A program made the position numbers and the translations under genes. Shown here one piece after another: positions 1-11,039 of a stretch of DNA of 64,000 bases (position 1 is its first letter; each line of letters begins with the position of its first letter). Origin of the DNA: Limnoperna fortunei (taxonomy: Eukaryota; Mollusca; Bivalvia; Mytilida; Modiolidae). The notes below the pieces were generated by a model, which worked only from the letters and a program-made list of their open reading frames with translations, did not search any database and had not been told where the DNA came from. The stretch covers positions 57,246,074 to 57,310,073 of the forward strand of contig OX104113.1 in assembly GCA_944474755.1 (NCBI GenBank), written 5' to 3'.

Positions 1-102
1 TGTACAAAACTCAATAAAGAACCAGTCATTAAACTGTACAAACTCAATAAAGAACCAGTCAATAAATTGTACACAAAATCAATAAAGAAGCAGTCAATAA
101 AC

Positions 103-136
103 TGTACAAAACTCAATAAAGAACCAGTCAATAAAC
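103..136 (+). repeat. Exemplar of monomer type A (34 bp)
   Basis: This copy matches the commonest form: TGTACAAAAC, then TCAATAAAGAACCAG, then TCAATAAAC. It contains the 6-bp palindrome TGTACA, two AATAAA hexamers and one CAG, and no CpG. Close relatives replace TCAATAAAG by TGAATAAAG. Type A and the TGAATAAAG form together make up much of the array. Confidence 0.9.
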
Positions 137-439
137 TGTACAAAACTGAATAAAGATCCAGTCAATAAACTGTACAAAACTCAATAAAGAACCAGCCAAT
201 AACTGTACAAAACTGAACAAAGAACCAGTCAATAAACTGTACAAAACTCAATAAAGAACCACTCAATAAAAATTACAAAACTGAATAAAGAACCAGTCAA
301 TAAACTGTACAAAACTGAATAAAAACCAGTCAATAAACATTACAAAACTGAATAAAGAACCAGTCAATAAACTGTACAAAGCTAAAAAAAAAACAGTCAA
401 TAAACTGAACAAAACTAAATAAAGAAACAGTCAATAAAC

Positions 440-473
440 TGTACAAAACTAAATAAAGAAACAGTCAATAAAC
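440..473 (+). repeat. Exemplar of monomer type B (34 bp)
   Basis: This second common form differs from type A at linked sites: CTAAATAAAG replaces CTCAATAAAG, and GAAACAG replaces GAACCAG. The two changes travel together through most of the window, so B is a real subfamily and not scattered point mutation. B monomers tend to come in runs of two to four, often next to the TGTAATAAAC variant. Confidence 0.85.
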
Positions 474-689
474 TGTACAAATCTAAATAAAGAAACAGTC
501 AATAAACTGTACAAAACTGAATAAAGAAACAGTCAATAAACTGTACAAAACTAAATAAAGAACCAGTCAACAAACTGTACAAAACTAAATAAAGAAACAC
601 TCAATAAACTGTACAAAACTAAATAAAAAACCAGTCAATAAACTATACAAAACTAAATAAAGAACCAGTCAATAAATTGTACACAAACT

Positions 690-1296
690 AAATAAAGAAC
701 CAGTCAATAAACTGTACAAAACTCAATAAAGAAACAGTCAATAAACTGTACAAAACTCAATAAAGAAACAGTCAATAAACTGTACAAAACTAAATAAAGA
801 AACAGTCAATAAACTGTAATAAACTAAATAAAGAAACAGTCAATAAACTGTACAAAACTCAATAAAGAACCAGTCAATAAACATTACAAAACTCAATAAA
901 GAACCAGTCAATAAACTGTACAAAACTCAATAAAGAACCAGTCATTAAACTGTACAAACTCAATAAAGAACCAGTCAATAAATTGTACACAAACTAAATA
1001 AAGAACCAGTCAATACACTGTACAAAACTCAATAAAGAACCAGTCAATAAACTGTACAAAACTAAATAAAGAAACAGTCAATAAACTGTACAAAACTATA
1101 TAAAGAAACAGTCAATAAACTGTAATAAACTAAATAAAGGAACAGTCAATAAACTGTACAAAACTCAATAAAGAAACAGTCAATAAACATTACAAAACTC
1201 AATAAAGAACCAGTCAATAAACTGTACAAAACTCAATAAAGAACCAGTCATTAAACTGTACAAACTCAATAAAGAACCAGTCAATAAATTGTACAC
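690..1296 (+). repeat. 306-bp (9-monomer) tandem duplication
   Basis: Markers in 700-990 recur 306 bp later: the TGTAATAAAC junction (818 and 1,124) and the CATTAAAC monomer (943 and 1,249). 306 is exactly nine 34-bp monomers. A few point differences separate the copies, for example CTATATAAAG only in the second, near 1,086. Edges are uncertain by about a monomer. Confidence 0.8.
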
Positions 1297-2349
1297 AAAC
1301 TCAATAAAGAAGCAGTCAATAAACTGTACAAAACTCAATAAAGAACCAGTCAATAAACTTTACAAAACTCAATAAAGAACAGTCAATAAACTGTACAAAA
1401 CTGAATAAAGAACCAGTAAATAAACTGTACAAAACTCAATAAAGAACCAGTCAATAACTGTACAAAACTGAATAAAGAACCAGTCAATAAACTGTACAAA
1501 ACTCAATAAAGAACCACTCAATAAACATTACAAAACTGAATAAAGAACCAGTCAATAAACTGTACAAAACTGAATAAAAAACCAGTCAATAAACATTACA
1601 AAACTGAATAAAGAACCAGTCAATAAACTGTACAAAACTCAAAAAAGAACCAGTCAATAAACTGTACTAAACTAAATAAAGAAACAGTCAATAAACTGTA
1701 CAAAACTAAATAAAGAAACAGTCAATAAACTGTACAAAACTCAATAAAGAACCAGTCAATAAACTGTACAAAACTGAACAAAGAACCAGTCAATAAACTG
1801 TACAAAACGCAATAAAGAAACAGTCAATAAACTGTACAAAAATGAATAAAGAACCAGTCAATAAACTGTACAAAACTCAATCAAGAACCAGTCAATAAAT
1901 TGTACACAAACTCAAGAAAGAAACAGTCAATAAACTGTACAAAACTCAATAAAGAACCAGTCAATAAACTGTACAAAACTCAATAAAGAAGCAGTCAATA
2001 AACTGTACAAACCTGAATAAAGAACCAGTCAATAAACATACAAAACTGAATAAAGAACCAGTCAATAAACTGTACAAAACTAAATAAAGAACCAGTCAAT
2101 AAACTGTACAAAACTCAATAAAAAACCAGTCAATAAACTGTACAAACCTGAATAAAGAACCAGTCAATAAACATTACAAAACTGAATAAAGAACCAGTCA
2201 ATAAACTGTACAAAACAGAATAAAAAACCAGTCAATAAATTGTACACTAACTCAATAAAGAAACTGTCAATAAACTGTACAAAACTCAATAAAGAAACAG
2301 TCAATAAACTGTACAAAACTAAATAAAGAAACAGTCAATAAACTGTACA
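1297..2349 (+). repeat. Satellite segment with a CGCAATAAAG / CATACAAAAC block
   Basis: This stretch holds an ordered block seen about twenty times in the window: a TGTACTAAAC monomer (near 1,668), a CGCAATAAAG monomer (CpG near 1,808), a CAAGAAAG monomer (near 1,913), a CAAACCTGAATAAAG monomer, and the 33-bp CATACAAAAC monomer (2,037). It ends with a TACACTAACTC monomer near 2,250 that leads into the TTGGACAC block. No gene or foreign insertion is seen. Confidence 0.85.
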
Positions 2350-2410
2350 AAACTGAATAAAGAACCAGTCAATAAACTGTACAAAAATAAATAAAGAACT
2401 AGTTAATAAA

Positions 2411-2418
2411 TTGGACAC
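2411..2418 (+). repeat. TTGGACAC marker monomer (first of eleven)
   Basis: A diagnostic variant in which TTGTACAC is changed to TTGGACAC, destroying the TGTACA palindrome. It is preceded by a CTAGTTAATAAA or CCAGTTAATAAA monomer and followed by a CAAAAAAGA monomer and then usually an AAACGTAATAAAG one. I find it at 2,411, 5,402, 6,149, 9,139, 10,805, 33,543, 36,504, 43,910, 48,533, 53,960 and 56,955. It is absent between 10.8 and 33.5 kb and after 57 kb, which makes it a useful phase marker. Confidence 0.88.
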
Positions 2419-3929
2419 AAACTCAAAAAAGATCCAGTCAATAAACTGTACAAAACGTAATAAAGAACCAGTCAATAAATTGCACACAAACTCAATTAAG
2501 AACCAGTCAATAAATTGTACACAAACTCAATAAAGAACCAGTCAATAAAAATTACAAAACTGAATAAAGAACCAGTCAATAAACTGTACAAAACTCAATA
2601 AAGAAACAGTCAATAAACTGTACAAAACTCAATAAAGAACCAGTCAATAAACTGTACAAAAATAAATAAAGAAACAGTCAATAAACTGTACAAAACTCAA
2701 TAAAGAAACAGTCAATAACCTGTACAAAACTCAATAAAGAACCAGTCAATAAACTGTACAAAATTCAATAAAGAACCAGTCAATAACTGTACAAAACTAA
2801 ATAAAGAAACAGTCAATAAACTGTACCAAACTAAATAAAGAACCAGTCAATAAACTGTACAAAACTCAATAAAAAACCAGTCAATAAACTGTACAAACCT
2901 GAATAAAGAACCAGTCAATAAACATTACAAAACTCAATAAAGAACCAGTCATTAAACTGTACAAACTCAATAAATAACCAGTCAATAAATTGTACACAAA
3001 CTCAATAAAGAAGCAGTCAATAAACTGTTCAAAACTCAATAAAGAACCAGTCAATAAACTTTACAAAACTCAATAAAGAAACAGTCAATAAACTGTACAA
3101 AACTGAATAAAGATCCAGTTAATAAACTGTACAAAACTCAATAAAGAACCAGTCAATAACTGTACAAAACTGAACAAAGAACCAGTCAATAAACTGTACA
3201 AAACTCAATAAAGAACCAGTCAATAAACTGTACAAAACTAAAAAAAAAACAGTCAATAAACTGTACAAAACTAAATAAAGAAACAGTCAATAAATTGTAC
3301 ACAAACTACATAAAGAACCAGTCAATAAACTGTACAAAACTCAATAAAGAAACAGTCAATAAACTGTACAAAACTAAATAAAGAAACAGTCAATAAACTT
3401 TACAAAACTCAATAAAGAACCAGTCAATAAACATTACAAAACTGAATAAAGAGCCAGTCAATAAACTGTACAAAACTCAATAAAGAACCAGTCATTAAAC
3501 TGTACAAACTCAATAAAGAACCAGTCAATAAATTGTACACAAACTAAATAAAGAACCAGTCAATACACTGTACAAAACTCAATAAAGAACCAGTCAATAA
3601 ACTGTACAAAACTAAATAAAGAAACAATCAATAAACTGTAATAAACTAAATAAAGAAACAGTCAATAAACTGTACAAAACTCAATAAAGAACCAGTCAAT
3701 AAACATTACAAAACTCAATAAAGAACCAGTCAATAAACTGTACAAAACTCAAAACAGAACCAGTCAATAAACTGTACAAAACTAAATAAAGAAACAGTCA
3801 ATAAACTGTACAAAACTAAATAAAGAACCAGTCAATAAATTGTACACAAACTCAATAAAGAACCAGTCAATAAACTGTAGAAAACTGAATAAAGAACCAG
3901 TCAATAAATTGTACACCAACTCAATAAAG

Positions 3930-4665
3930 AAGCAGTCAATAACTGTACAAAACTGAACAAAGAACCAGTCAATAAACTGTACAAAACTCAATAAAGAACC
4001 AGTCAATAAACTGTACAAAACTAAAAAAAAACAGTCAATAAACTGTACAAAACTAAATAAAGAAACAGTGAATAAATTGTACACAAACTACATAAAGAAC
4101 CAGTCAATAAACTGTACAAAACTCAATAAAGAAACAGTCAATAAACTGTACAAAACTAAATAAAGAAACAGTCAATAAACTTTACAAAACTCAATAAAGA
4201 ACCAGTCAATAAACATTACAAAACTGAATAAAGAGCCAGTCAATAAACTGTACAAAACTCAATAAAGAACCAGTCATTAAACTGTACAAAACTCAATAAA
4301 GAACCAGTCAATAACTGTACAAAACTGAACAAAGAACCAGTCAATAAACTGTACAAAACTCAATAAAGAACCAGTCAATAAACTGTACAAAACTAAAAAA
4401 AAACAGTCAATAAACTGTACAAAACTAAATAAAGAAACAGTCAATAAATTGTACACAAACTACATAAAGAACCAGTCAATAAACTGTACAAAACTCAATA
4501 AAGAAACAGTCAATAAACTGTACAAAACTAAATAAAGAAACAGTCAATAAACTTTACAAAACTCAATAAAGAACCAGTCAATAAACATTACAAAACTGAA
4601 TAAAGAGCCAGTCAATAAACTGTACAAAACTCAATAAAGAACCAGTCATTAAACTGTACAAACTC
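3930..4665 (+). repeat. Nested 372-bp (11-monomer) tandem duplication
   Basis: The GAACAAAG monomer (3,955 and 4,327) and the CATTAAAC monomer (4,275 and 4,647) recur 372 bp apart. The intervening A-run, TACACAAACTACATAAAG and GAGCCAG monomers are repeated in order. 372 equals eleven monomers less two bases, accounted for by two 33-bp members. The same pair is seen at 7,670-8,400 (CATTAAAC at 8,012 and 8,384), so this duplication is older than the 3.74-kb event. Confidence 0.83.
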
Positions 4666-7600
4666 AATAAAGAACCAGTCAATAAATTGTACACAAACTA
4701 AATAAAGAACCAGTCAATACACTGTACAAAACTCAATAAAGAACCAGTCAATAAACTGTACAAAACTAAATAAAGAAACAGTCAATAAACTGTACAAAAC
4801 TAAATAAAGAAACAGTCAATAAACTGTAATAAACTAAATAAAGAAACAGTCAATAAACTGTACAAAACTCAATAAAGAACCAGTCAATAAACATTACAAA
4901 ACTCAATAAAGAACCAGTCAATAAACTGTACAAAACTCAAAACAGAACCAGTCAATAAACTGTACAAAACTAAATAAAGAAACAGCCAATAAACTGTACA
5001 AACCTGAATAAAGAACCAGTCAATAAACATACAAAACTGAATAAAGAACCAGTCAATAAACTGTACAAAACTAAATAAAGAACCAGTCAATAAACTGTAC
5101 AAAACTCAATAAAAAACCAGTCAATAAACTGTACAAACCTGAATAAAGAACCAGTCAATAAACATTACAAAACTGAATAAAGAACCAGTCAATAAACTGT
5201 ACAAAACAGAATAAAAAACCAGTCAATAAATTGTACACTAACTCAAAAAAGAAACTGTCAATAAACTTTACAAAACTCAATAAAGAAACAGTCAATAAAC
5301 TGTACAAAACTAAATAAAGAAACAGTCAATAAACTGTACAAAACTGAATAAAGAACCAGTCAATAAACTGTACAAAAATAAATAAAGAACTAGTTAATAA
5401 ATTGGACACAAACTCAAAAAAGAGCCAGTCAATAAACTGTACAAAACGTAATAAAGAACCAGTCAATAAATTGTACACAAACTCAATAAAGAACCAGTCA
5501 ATAAATTGTACACAAACTCAATAAAGAACCAGTCAATAAAAATTACAAAACTGAATAAAGAACCAGTCAATAAACTGTACAAAACTCAATAAAGAAACAG
5601 TCAATAAACTGTACAAAACTCAATAAAGAACCAGTCAATAAACTGTACAAAACTCAATAAAGAACCAGTCAATAAACTGTACAAAACTAAAAAAAAACAG
5701 TCAATAAACTGTACAAAACTAAATAAAGAAACAGTCAATAAATTGTACACAAACTACATAAAGAACCAGTCAATAAACTGTACAAAACTCAATAAAGAAA
5801 CAGTCAATAAACTGTACAAAACTAAATAAAGAAACAGTCAATAAACTTTACAAAACTCAATAAAGAACCAGTCAATAAACATTACAAAACTGAATAAAGA
5901 GCCAGTCAATAAACTGTACAAAACTCAATAAAGAACCAGTCATTAAACTGTACAAAACTCAATAAAGAACCAGTCAATAACTGTACAAAACTGAACAAAG
6001 AACCAGTCAATAAACTGTACAAAACTCAATAAAGAACCAGTCAATAAACTGTACAAAACTAAAAAAAAACAGTCAATAAACTGTACAAAACTGAATAAAG
6101 AACCAGTCAATAAACTGTACAAAAATAAATAAAGAACTAGTTAATAAATTGGACACAAACTCAAAAAAGATCCAGTCAATAAACTGTACAAAACGTAATA
6201 AAGAACCAGTCAATAAATTGTACACAAACTCAATTAAGAACCAGTCAATAAATTGTACACAAACTGAATAAAGAACCAGTCAATAAACTGTACAAAACTC
6301 AATAAAGAAACAGTCAATAAACTGTACAAAACTCAATAAAGAACCAGTCAATAAACTGTACAAAAATAAATAAAGAAACAGTCAATAAACTGTACAAAAC
6401 TCAATAAAGAAACAGTCAATAACCTGTACAAAACTCAATAAAGAACCAGTCAATAAACTGTACAAAATTCAATAAAGAACCAGTCAATAACTGTACAAAA
6501 CTAAATAAAGAAACAGTCAATAAACTGTACCAAACTAAATAAAGAACCAGTCAATAAACTGTACAAAACTCAATAAAAAACCAGTCAATAAACTGTACAA
6601 ACCTGAATAAAGAACCAGTCAATAAACATTACAAAACTCAATAAAGAACCAGTCATTAAACTGTACAAACTCAATAAATAACCAGTCAATAAATTGTACA
6701 CAAACTCAATAAAGAAGCAGTCAATAAACTGTTCAAAACTCAATAAAGAACCAGTCAATAAACTTTACAAAACTCAATAAAGAAACAGTCAATAAACTGT
6801 ACAAAACTGAATAAAGAACCAGTCAATAAACTGTACAAAACTCAATAAAGAACCAGTCAATAACTGTACAAAACTGAACAAAGAACCAGTCAATAAACTG
6901 TACAAAACTCAATAAAGAACCAGTCAATAAACTGTACAAAACTAAAAAAAAACAGTCAATAAACTGTACAAAACTAAATAAAGAAACAGTCAATAAATTG
7001 TACACAAACTACATAAAGAACCAGTCAATAAACTGTACAAAACTCAATAAAGAAACAGTCAATAAACTGTACAAAACTAAATAAAGAAACAGTCAATAAA
7101 CTTTACAAAACTCAATAAAGAACCAGTCAATAAACATTACAAAACTGAATAAAGAGCCAGTCAATAAACTGTACAAAACTCAATAAAGAACCAGTCATTA
7201 AACTGTACAAACTCAATAAAGAACCAGTCAATAAATTGTACACAAACTAAATAAAGAACCAGTCAATACACTGTACAAAACTCAATAAAGAACCAGTCAA
7301 TAAACTGTACAAAACTAAATAAAGAAACAGTCAATAAACTGTACAAAACTAAATAAAGAAACAGTCAATAAACTGTAATAAACTAAATAAAGAAACAGTC
7401 AATAAACTGTACAAAACTCAATAAAGAACCAGTCAATAAACATTACAAAACTCAATAAAGAACCAGTCAATAAACTGTACAAAACTCAAAACAGAACCAG
7501 TCAATAAACTGTACAAAACTAAATAAAGAAACAGTCAATAAACTGTACAAAACTAAATAAAGAACCAGTCAATAAATTGTACACAAACTCAATAAAGAAC

Positions 7601-7699
7601 CAGTCAATAAACTGTAGAAAACTGAATAAAGAACCAGTCAATAAATTGTACACCAACTCAATAAAGAAGCAGTCAATAACTGTACAAAACTGAACAAAG

Positions 7700-10600
7700 A
7701 ACCAGTCAATAAACTGTACAAAACTCAATAAAGAACCAGTCAATAAACTGTACAAAACTAAAAAAAAACAGTCAATAAACTGTACAAAACTAAATAAAGA
7801 AACAGTTAATAAATTGTACACAAACTACATAAAGAACCAGTCAATAAACTGTACAAAACTCAATAAAGAAACAGTCAATAAACTGTACAAAACTAAATAA
7901 AGAAACAGTCAATAAACTTTACAAAACTCAATAAAGAACCAGTCAATAAACATTACAAAACTGAATAAAGAACCAGTCAATAAACTGTACAAAACTCAAT
8001 AAAGAACCAGTCATTAAACTGTACAAAACTCAATAAAGAACCAGTCAATAACTGTACAAAACTGAACAAAGAACCAGTCAATAAACTGTACAAAACTCAA
8101 TAAAGAACCAGTCAATAAACTGTACAAAACTAAAAAAAAACAGTCAATAAACTGTACAAAACTAAATAAAGAAACAGTCAATAAATTGTACACAAACTAC
8201 ATAAAGAACCAGTCAATAAACTGTACAAAACTCAATAAAGAAACAGTCAATAAACTGTACAAAACTAAATAAAGAAACAGTCAATAAACTTTACAAAACT
8301 CAATAAAGAACCAGTCAATAAACATTACAAAACTGAATAAAGAGCCAGTCAATAAACTGTACAAAACTCAATAAAGAACCAGTCATTAAACTGTACAAAC
8401 TCAATAAAGAACCAGTCAATAAATTGTACACAAACTAAATAAAGAACCAGTCAATACACTGTACAAAACTCAATAAAGAACCAGTCAATAAACTGTACAA
8501 AACTAAATAAAGAAACAGTCAATAAACTGTACAAAACTAAATAAAGAAACAGTCAATAAACTGTAATAAACTAAATAAAGAAACAGTCAATAAACTGTAC
8601 AAAACTCAATAAAGAACCAGTCAATAAACATTACAAAACTCAATAAAGAACCAGTCAATAAACTGTACAAAACTCAAAACAGAACCAGTCAATAAACTGT
8701 TCAAAACTAAATAAAGAAACAGTCAATAAACTGTACAAACCTGAATAAAGAACCAGTCAATAAACATACAAAACTGAATAAAGAACCAGTCAATAAACTG
8801 TACAAAACTAAATAAAGAACCAGTCAATAAACTGTACAAAACTCAATAAAAAACCAGTCAATAAACTGTGTAAACCTGAATAAAGAACCAGTCAATAAAC
8901 ATTACAAAACTGAATAAAGAACCAGTCAATAAACTGTACAAAACAGAATAAAAAACCAGTCAATAAATTGTACACTAACTCAAAAAAGAAACTGTCAATA
9001 AACTGTACAAAACTCAATAAAGAAACAGTCAATAAACTGTACAAAACTAAATAAAGAAACAGTCAATAAACTGTACAAAACTGAATAAAGAACCAGTCAA
9101 TAAACTGTACAAAAATAAATAAAGAACTAGTTAATAAATTGGACACAAACTCAAAAAAGAGCCAGTCAATAAACTGTACAAAACGTAATAAAGAACCAGT
9201 CAATAAATTGTACACAAACTCAATTAAGAACCAGTCAATAAATTGTACACAAACTCAATAAAGAACCAGTCAATAAAAATTACAAAACTGAATAAAGAAC
9301 CAGTCAATAAACTGTACAAAACTCAATAAAGAAACAGTCAATAAACTGTACAAAACTCAATGAAGAACCAGTCAATAAACTGTACAAAACTCAATAAAGA
9401 ACCAGTCAATAAACTGTACAAAACTAAAAAAAAACAGTCAATAAACTGTACAAAACTAAATAAAGAAACAGTCAATAAATTGTACACAAACTACATAAAG
9501 AACCAGTCAATAAACTGTACAAAACTCAATAAAGAAACAGTCAATAAACTGTACAAAACTAAATAAAGAAACAGTCAATAAACTTTACAAAACTCAATAA
9601 AGAACCAGTCAATAAACATTACAAAACTGAATAAAGAGCCAGTCAATAAACTGTACAAAACTCAATAAAGAACCAGTCATTAAACTGTACAAAACTCAAT
9701 AAAGAACCAGTCAATAACTGTACAAAACTGAACAAAGAACCAGTCAATAAACTGTACAAAACTCAATAAAGAACCAGTCAATAAACTGTACAAAACTAAA
9801 AAAAAACAGTCAATAAACTGTACAAAACTAAATAAAGAAACAGTCAATAAATTGTACACAAACTACATAAAGAACCAGTCAATAAACTGTACAAAACTCA
9901 ATAAAGAAACAGTCAATAAACTGTACAAAACTAAATAAAGAAACAGTCAATAAACTTTACAAAACTCAATAAAGAACCAGTCAATAAACATTACAAAACT
10001 GAATAAAGAGCCAGTCAATAAACTGTACAAAACTCAATAAAGAACCAGTCATTAAACTGTACAAACTCAATAAAGAACCAGTCAATAAATTGTACACAAA
10101 CTAAATAAAGAACCAGTCAATACACTGTACAAAACTCAATAAAGAACCAGTCAATAAACTGTACAAAACTAAATAAAGAAACAGTCAATAAACTGTACAA
10201 AACTAAATAAAGAAACAGTCAATAAACTGTAATAAACTAAATAAAGAAACAGTCAATAAACTGTACAAAACTCAATAAAGAACCAGTCAATCAACATTAC
10301 AAAACTCAATAAAGAACCAGTCAATAAACTGTACAAAACTCAAAACAGAACCAGTCAATAAACTGTACAAAACTAAATAAAGAAACAGTCAATAAACTGT
10401 ACAAACCTGAATAAAGAACCAGTCAATAAACATACAAAACTGAATAAAGAACCAGTCAATAAACTGTACAAAACTAAATAAAGAACCAGTCAATAAACTG
10501 TACAAAACTCAATAAAAAACCAGTCAATAAACTGTACAAACCTGAATAAAGAACCAGTCAATAAACATTACAAAACTGAATAAAGAACCAGTCAATAAAC

Positions 10601-11030
10601 TGTACAAAACAGAATAAAAAACCAGTCAATAAATTGTACACTAACTCAAAAAAGAAACTGTCAATAAACTGTACAAAACTCAATAAAGAAACAGTCAATA
10701 AACTGTACAAAACTAAATAAAGAAACAGTCAATAAACTGTACAAAACTGAATAAAGAACCAGTCAATAAACTGTACAAAAATAAATAAAGAACTAGTGAA
10801 TAAATTGGACACAAACTCAAAAAAGAGCCAGTCAATAAACTGTACAAAACGTAATAAAGAACCAGTCAATAAATTGTACACAAACTCAATTAAGAACCAG
10901 TCAATAAATTGTACACAAACTCAATAAAGAACCAGTCAATAAAAATTACAAAACTGAATAAAGAACCAGTCAATAAACTGTACAAAACTCAATAAAGAAA
11001 CAGTCAATAAACTGTACAAAACTCAATAAA
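7700..11030 (+). repeat. 1,666-bp (49 x 34) tandem duplication
   Basis: Unit 1 is about 7,700-9,365 and unit 2 about 9,366-11,030. CATTAAAC (8,012 to 9,678; 8,384 to 10,050), CATACAAAAC (8,765 to 10,431) and TTGGACAC (9,139 to 10,805) all recur at exactly 1,666 bp. Unit 2 has a few private changes, such as CTAGTGAATAAA before 10,805. The event overlaps the second unit of the 3.74-kb duplication and probably followed it. Confidence 0.83.
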
Positions 11031-11039
11031 GAACCAGTC

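Larger units (their letters stand above)
1..690 (+). repeat. Left-edge satellite segment with the first CAAATCT block
   Basis: Positions 1-360 resemble 1,223-1,620, starting with the CATTAAAC monomer (27) followed by a TTGTACACAAA monomer. From about 379 a marker block runs: an AAGCTAAAAA A-run monomer, a CTGAAC monomer, the CAAATCT monomer at 478, and an ACACTC monomer followed by an AACTATAC one. The same ordered block is next met only at about 28.0 kb. No gene is present. Confidence 0.85.
2350..9825 (+). repeat. About 3.74-kb tandem duplication
   Basis: Unit 1 is about 2,350-6,087 and unit 2 about 6,088-9,825. Shared markers at this spacing include TTGGACAC (2,411 to 6,149; 5,402 to 9,139), a tract near 3,782 matching one near 7,519, and the CATACAAAAC monomer (5,028 to 8,765). 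Unit 2 lacks one monomer near 6,260 and carries one more than unit 1 near 7,340, so the displacement moves between about 3,704 and 3,738. These changes are close to whole-monomer multiples. A smaller 372-bp duplication lies inside both units and must predate this event. Confidence 0.85.

Noticed and set aside
3782..4084. Minus-strand open frame of 100 codons (also 7,519-7,821 and about twenty shorter ones) giving repeated hydrophobic peptides
   Set aside because: The frames are read through satellite monomers. A 34-bp unit shifts frame by one each copy, so three monomers give a 34-residue repeat by arithmetic. They open only where variants happen to remove TGA, and they start and end inside the array with no upstream signal or codon-selection pattern.
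9360..9566. Plus-strand open frame of 68 codons
   Set aside because: Its ATG comes from a single-base change (CAATGAAGAACC) in one satellite monomer and the rest is standard repeat. The equivalent sequence in sister units has no such start.
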